Shown here: in pieces, positions 32,186 through 34,087 of the stretch | Layout: each line of letters opens with the position of its first letter | Numbering within the stretch: position 1 is the first letter of the stretch | Assembly: GCA_029959545.1 (NCBI GenBank) | Contig: JASCPH010000038.1 | Span: 1 to 34,087, forward strand | Length of the DNA stretch: 34,087 nt | Direction: 5' to 3' | Origin: Microbacteriaceae bacterium PS02066 | Lineage (GTDB): Bacteria; Actinomycetota; Actinomycetes; Actinomycetales; Microbacteriaceae | Made by a program: the position numbers and the translations under genes | Notes under the pieces: model-generated | Told to the model about the DNA's origin: nothing | Database searches by the model: none | Seen by the model: the letters and a program-made list of their open reading frames with translations, nothing else

Positions 32186-34021
32186 ATGAGCGCAACAGTG
32201 TTCGAAGTGCCCGCGATCGTCCCCGCCGACCCGCACGCCAACGTGAGCGACCTGCTCGTGGAGCGCGTGCGCGCGACTCCCGACCGTCCCCTGTTCGCCG
32301 TCCCCGACGGCGACGGTTGGCGCGACATCACCGCACGTGAGTTCGAGCGCCAGGTCGTCGCGCTCGCGAAGGGGTTCGTCTCGGCGGGTGTCGCCCCCGG
32401 CGACAAGGTGGGCTTCCTGGCCCGCACGACCTACGACTGGACGCTGGTCGACTTCGCGCTCTTCTACGCGGGTGCCGTGATGGTGCCGATCTACGAGACG
32501 AGCTCCCCCAGCCAGATCGAGTGGATCCTCTCCGACTCCGGTGCCGTCGCCTGCCTCGTCGAGACCGCCGAGCACGCGTCTCGACTCGCCGAGGTGCGCG
32601 ACCGGCTCCCGCTCGTGCGCTCCTCGTGGCAGATGTTCGCCGGCGACCTCGACACGATGATCACCGCCGGCTCCGCCGTGCCCGACGAGGAGATCCAGCG
32701 CCGACGCGGGCTCGCCGAATCCTCCGACATCGCCACGCTCATCTACACCTCGGGCTCGACCGGGAGGCCGAAGGGATGCGTGCTGACCCACGGCAACTTC
32801 GTGGAGCTCGCGCGCAACTCCGCCACCTCCTTGAAGGAGGTCGTCAACACGCCCGGCGCCTCCACCGTGCTGTTCATCACGACCGCGCACGTGTTCGCGC
32901 GCTTCATCTCGATCCTCAACATCCACGCGGGCGTGAAGACGGGTCACCAGCCCGACACGAAGCAGCTGCTGGCCGCTCTCGGCTCCTTCAAGCCGACCTT
33001 CCTGCTGGCCGTCCCGCGCGTGTTCGAGAAGGTCTACAACTCGGCGGAGCAGAAGGCGGAGGCCGGCGGCAAGGGCAAGATCTTCCGTGCGGCCGCCCAG
33101 GTCGCGATCGATCACTCCGCCTATCTGCAGGACGGCCGGCGCATCCCCCTCGGGATGAAGATCAAGTTCGCTCTCTTCGACAAACTCGTCTACAGCAAAC
33201 TGCGCGATGCCATGGGCGGTCAGGTGCGCTACGCCGTCTCCGGCTCGGCACCCCTCGGTCCGCGCCTCGGGCACTTCTTCCACAGCCTCGGCGTGCATAT
33301 CCTCGAGGGCTACGGTCTGACGGAGACCACCGCGCCCGCGACGGTGAATCTCGCCACGCGGTCCAAGATCGGCACCGTCGGCCCCGCGATCCCGGGTGTC
33401 GGCATCCGACTCGCGGAGGACGGCGAGATCCAGGTGCGCGGTGTGAACGTGTTCAAGGAGTACTGGCAGAACCCGGAGGCGACGGCGGCGGCGTTCGACG
33501 GCGACTGGTTCAAGACCGGAGACCTCGGTTCGCTCGACGACGACGGCTACCTGACGATCACCGGCCGCAAGAAAGAGATCATCGTCACCGCGGGCGGCAA
33601 GAACGTCGCACCCGCCGCGCTCGAGGACCCGATCCGCGCCAACCCGATCATCGGACAGGTCGTGGTCGTGGGCGATCAGAAGCCCTTCATCTCGGCGCTG
33701 GTCACGCTGGATCCCGAGATGCTGCCCACGTGGCTGGAGAACAACGGCCGCCCCAAGGACCTCACTCTCGCCCAGGCCGCGCACGATCCCGCGGTGCGCG
33801 CCGAGGTGCAGCAGGCCATCGACAAGGCGAACGCCGGCGTCTCCCGCGCCGAGTCCATCCGCAAGTTCGTGATCCTGCCCACGGAGTGGACGGAGGCCAG
33901 CGGCCACCTCACGCCGAAGCTGTCGATCAAGCGCAACGTGATCCTCGCGGACTTCGCCGACGACGTCGAGCAGCTCTACCGGGCGCCCGAGGAGACGACG
34001 CAGAACGTCCCGCTCCCCTGA
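32186..34021 (+). CDS. Long-chain acyl-CoA synthetase (AMP-binding, FadD15-like)
   Basis: A 611-residue adenylate-forming enzyme that activates fatty acids to acyl-CoA. The P-loop-like motif YTSGSTGRPKG is at 187-197. The core continues with GYGLTETTAP, the hinge-region KTGDLGSLDDDGYLTITGRKKEIIVTAGGKNVAP and a late lysine-containing segment (LTPKLSIKR). The length and the ETSSPSQIEWIL region fit the long-chain type. The ATG at 32186 has GAAGGAG eight bases upstream; the frame is open 18 codons earlier, but that stretch is not family-like. In mycobacteria fadD15 occupies the same neighbourhood. It is divergent from the glucokinase gene and ends in a strong terminator. Confidence 0.94.
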   Translation: MSATVFEVPAIVPADPHANVSDLLVERVRATPDRPLFAVPDGDGWRDITAREFERQVVALAKGFVSAGVAPGDKVGFLARTTYDWTLVDFALFYAGAVMVPIYETSSPSQIEWILSDSGAVACLVETAEHASRLAEVRDRLPLVRSSWQMFAGDLDTMITAGSAVPDEEIQRRRGLAESSDIATLIYTSGSTGRPKGCVLTHGNFVELARNSATSLKEVVNTPGASTVLFITTAHVFARFISILNIHAGVKTGHQPDTKQLLAALGSFKPTFLLAVPRVFEKVYNSAEQKAEAGGKGKIFRAAAQVAIDHSAYLQDGRRIPLGMKIKFALFDKLVYSKLRDAMGGQVRYAVSGSAPLGPRLGHFFHSLGVHILEGYGLTETTAPATVNLATRSKIGTVGPAIPGVGIRLAEDGEIQVRGVNVFKEYWQNPEATAAAFDGDWFKTGDLGSLDDDGYLTITGRKKEIIVTAGGKNVAPAALEDPIRANPIIGQVVVVGDQKPFISALVTLDPEMLPTWLENNGRPKDLTLAQAAHDPAVRAEVQQAIDKANAGVSRAESIRKFVILPTEWTEASGHLTPKLSIKRNVILADFADDVEQLYRAPEETTQNVPLP

Positions 34022-34029
34022 GCGAACGA

Positions 34030-34071
34030 GAAGGCGGGCCTGCATCCGAGATCGGATGCGGGCCCGCCTTC
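34030..34071 (+). terminator. Rho-independent-type terminator of fadD
   Basis: A 20-bp stem (34030-34049 with 34052-34071, one G-U wobble) lies eight bases after the fadD stop and is followed by TTCG with a T-rich start. It is very stable. It can work on both strands, since the other end reads into CTCGTTCG. Confidence 0.88.
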
Positions 34072-34087
34072 TTCGTGACTCAGAACC

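Noticed and set aside
32015..34045. Apparent N-terminal extension of the ROK kinase across fadD
   Set aside because: It is antisense to fadD. The conserved ROK N terminus and a ribosome binding site place the start at 32014.
1..34087. Mobile element, CRISPR, toxin-antitoxin or defence island
   Set aside because: No transposase, integrase, spaced direct-repeat array, restriction or Abi-type gene is visible. Every well-supported gene is housekeeping and the order is conserved.

Overview
The window is a high-GC actinobacterial chromosome segment. Protein content, gene order and leaderless-type starts point to Microbacteriaceae, probably Microbacterium or a close relative (inference, not searched). 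It is almost all core genome: I see no transposase, integrase, phage gene, CRISPR array, tRNA or rRNA. No stretch longer than about 200 bases lacks a gene.

Left part (1-9300). A membrane protein cut by the left edge and dnaE (replicative polymerase) run leftward. A Nudix hydrolase and a cyclodeaminase-family gene run rightward. A large imperfect palindrome (5371-5443) lies between the cyclodeaminase gene and rluD. Reading leftward from ftsZ come yggS, sepF, yggT, wag31/divIVA, lspA and rluD: septal-ring anchoring, polar growth, lipoprotein signal processing and rRNA pseudouridylation.

Middle (9300-23900). This is the division and cell-wall (dcw) cluster, transcribed leftward as mraZ, rsmH, ftsL, ftsI, murF, mraY, murD, ftsW, murG, murC, ftsQ, ftsZ. 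Its products make the UDP-MurNAc-peptide (MurC/D/F), lipid I and II (MraY/MurG), septal glycan (FtsW/FtsI) and the Z ring (FtsZ with SepF, Wag31, FtsQ, FtsL). Most junctions are 1-4 base overlaps or very short gaps, which suggests translational coupling. Two departures stand out: no murE between ftsI and murF, and a small GntR-family regulator on the opposite strand between murG and murC. MraZ-type boxes with a 10-bp period precede mraZ.

Right part (23900-34087). A DUF3040 membrane protein, a polyprenyl diphosphate synthase, an Rv2175c-type DNA-binding protein, a secreted LysM hydrolase, a PASTA-domain Ser/Thr kinase, class II DAHP synthase, a PlsC acyltransferase, a ROK sugar kinase and a long-chain acyl-CoA synthetase. 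From memory, this follows the mycobacterial order from wag31 past pknL and aroG to fadD15, so the whole window is a conserved actinobacterial neighbourhood.

The most notable non-coding pattern is a recurring TANNNT box exactly six bases before an ATG or GTG with no good Shine-Dalgarno, seen at five genes plus one near-match. This is the geometry expected of leaderless mRNAs. I did not find a convincing new multi-gene system. The best leads are the 5371-5443 palindrome, the missing murE, the gntR insertion and the operator-like palindromes at several promoters.
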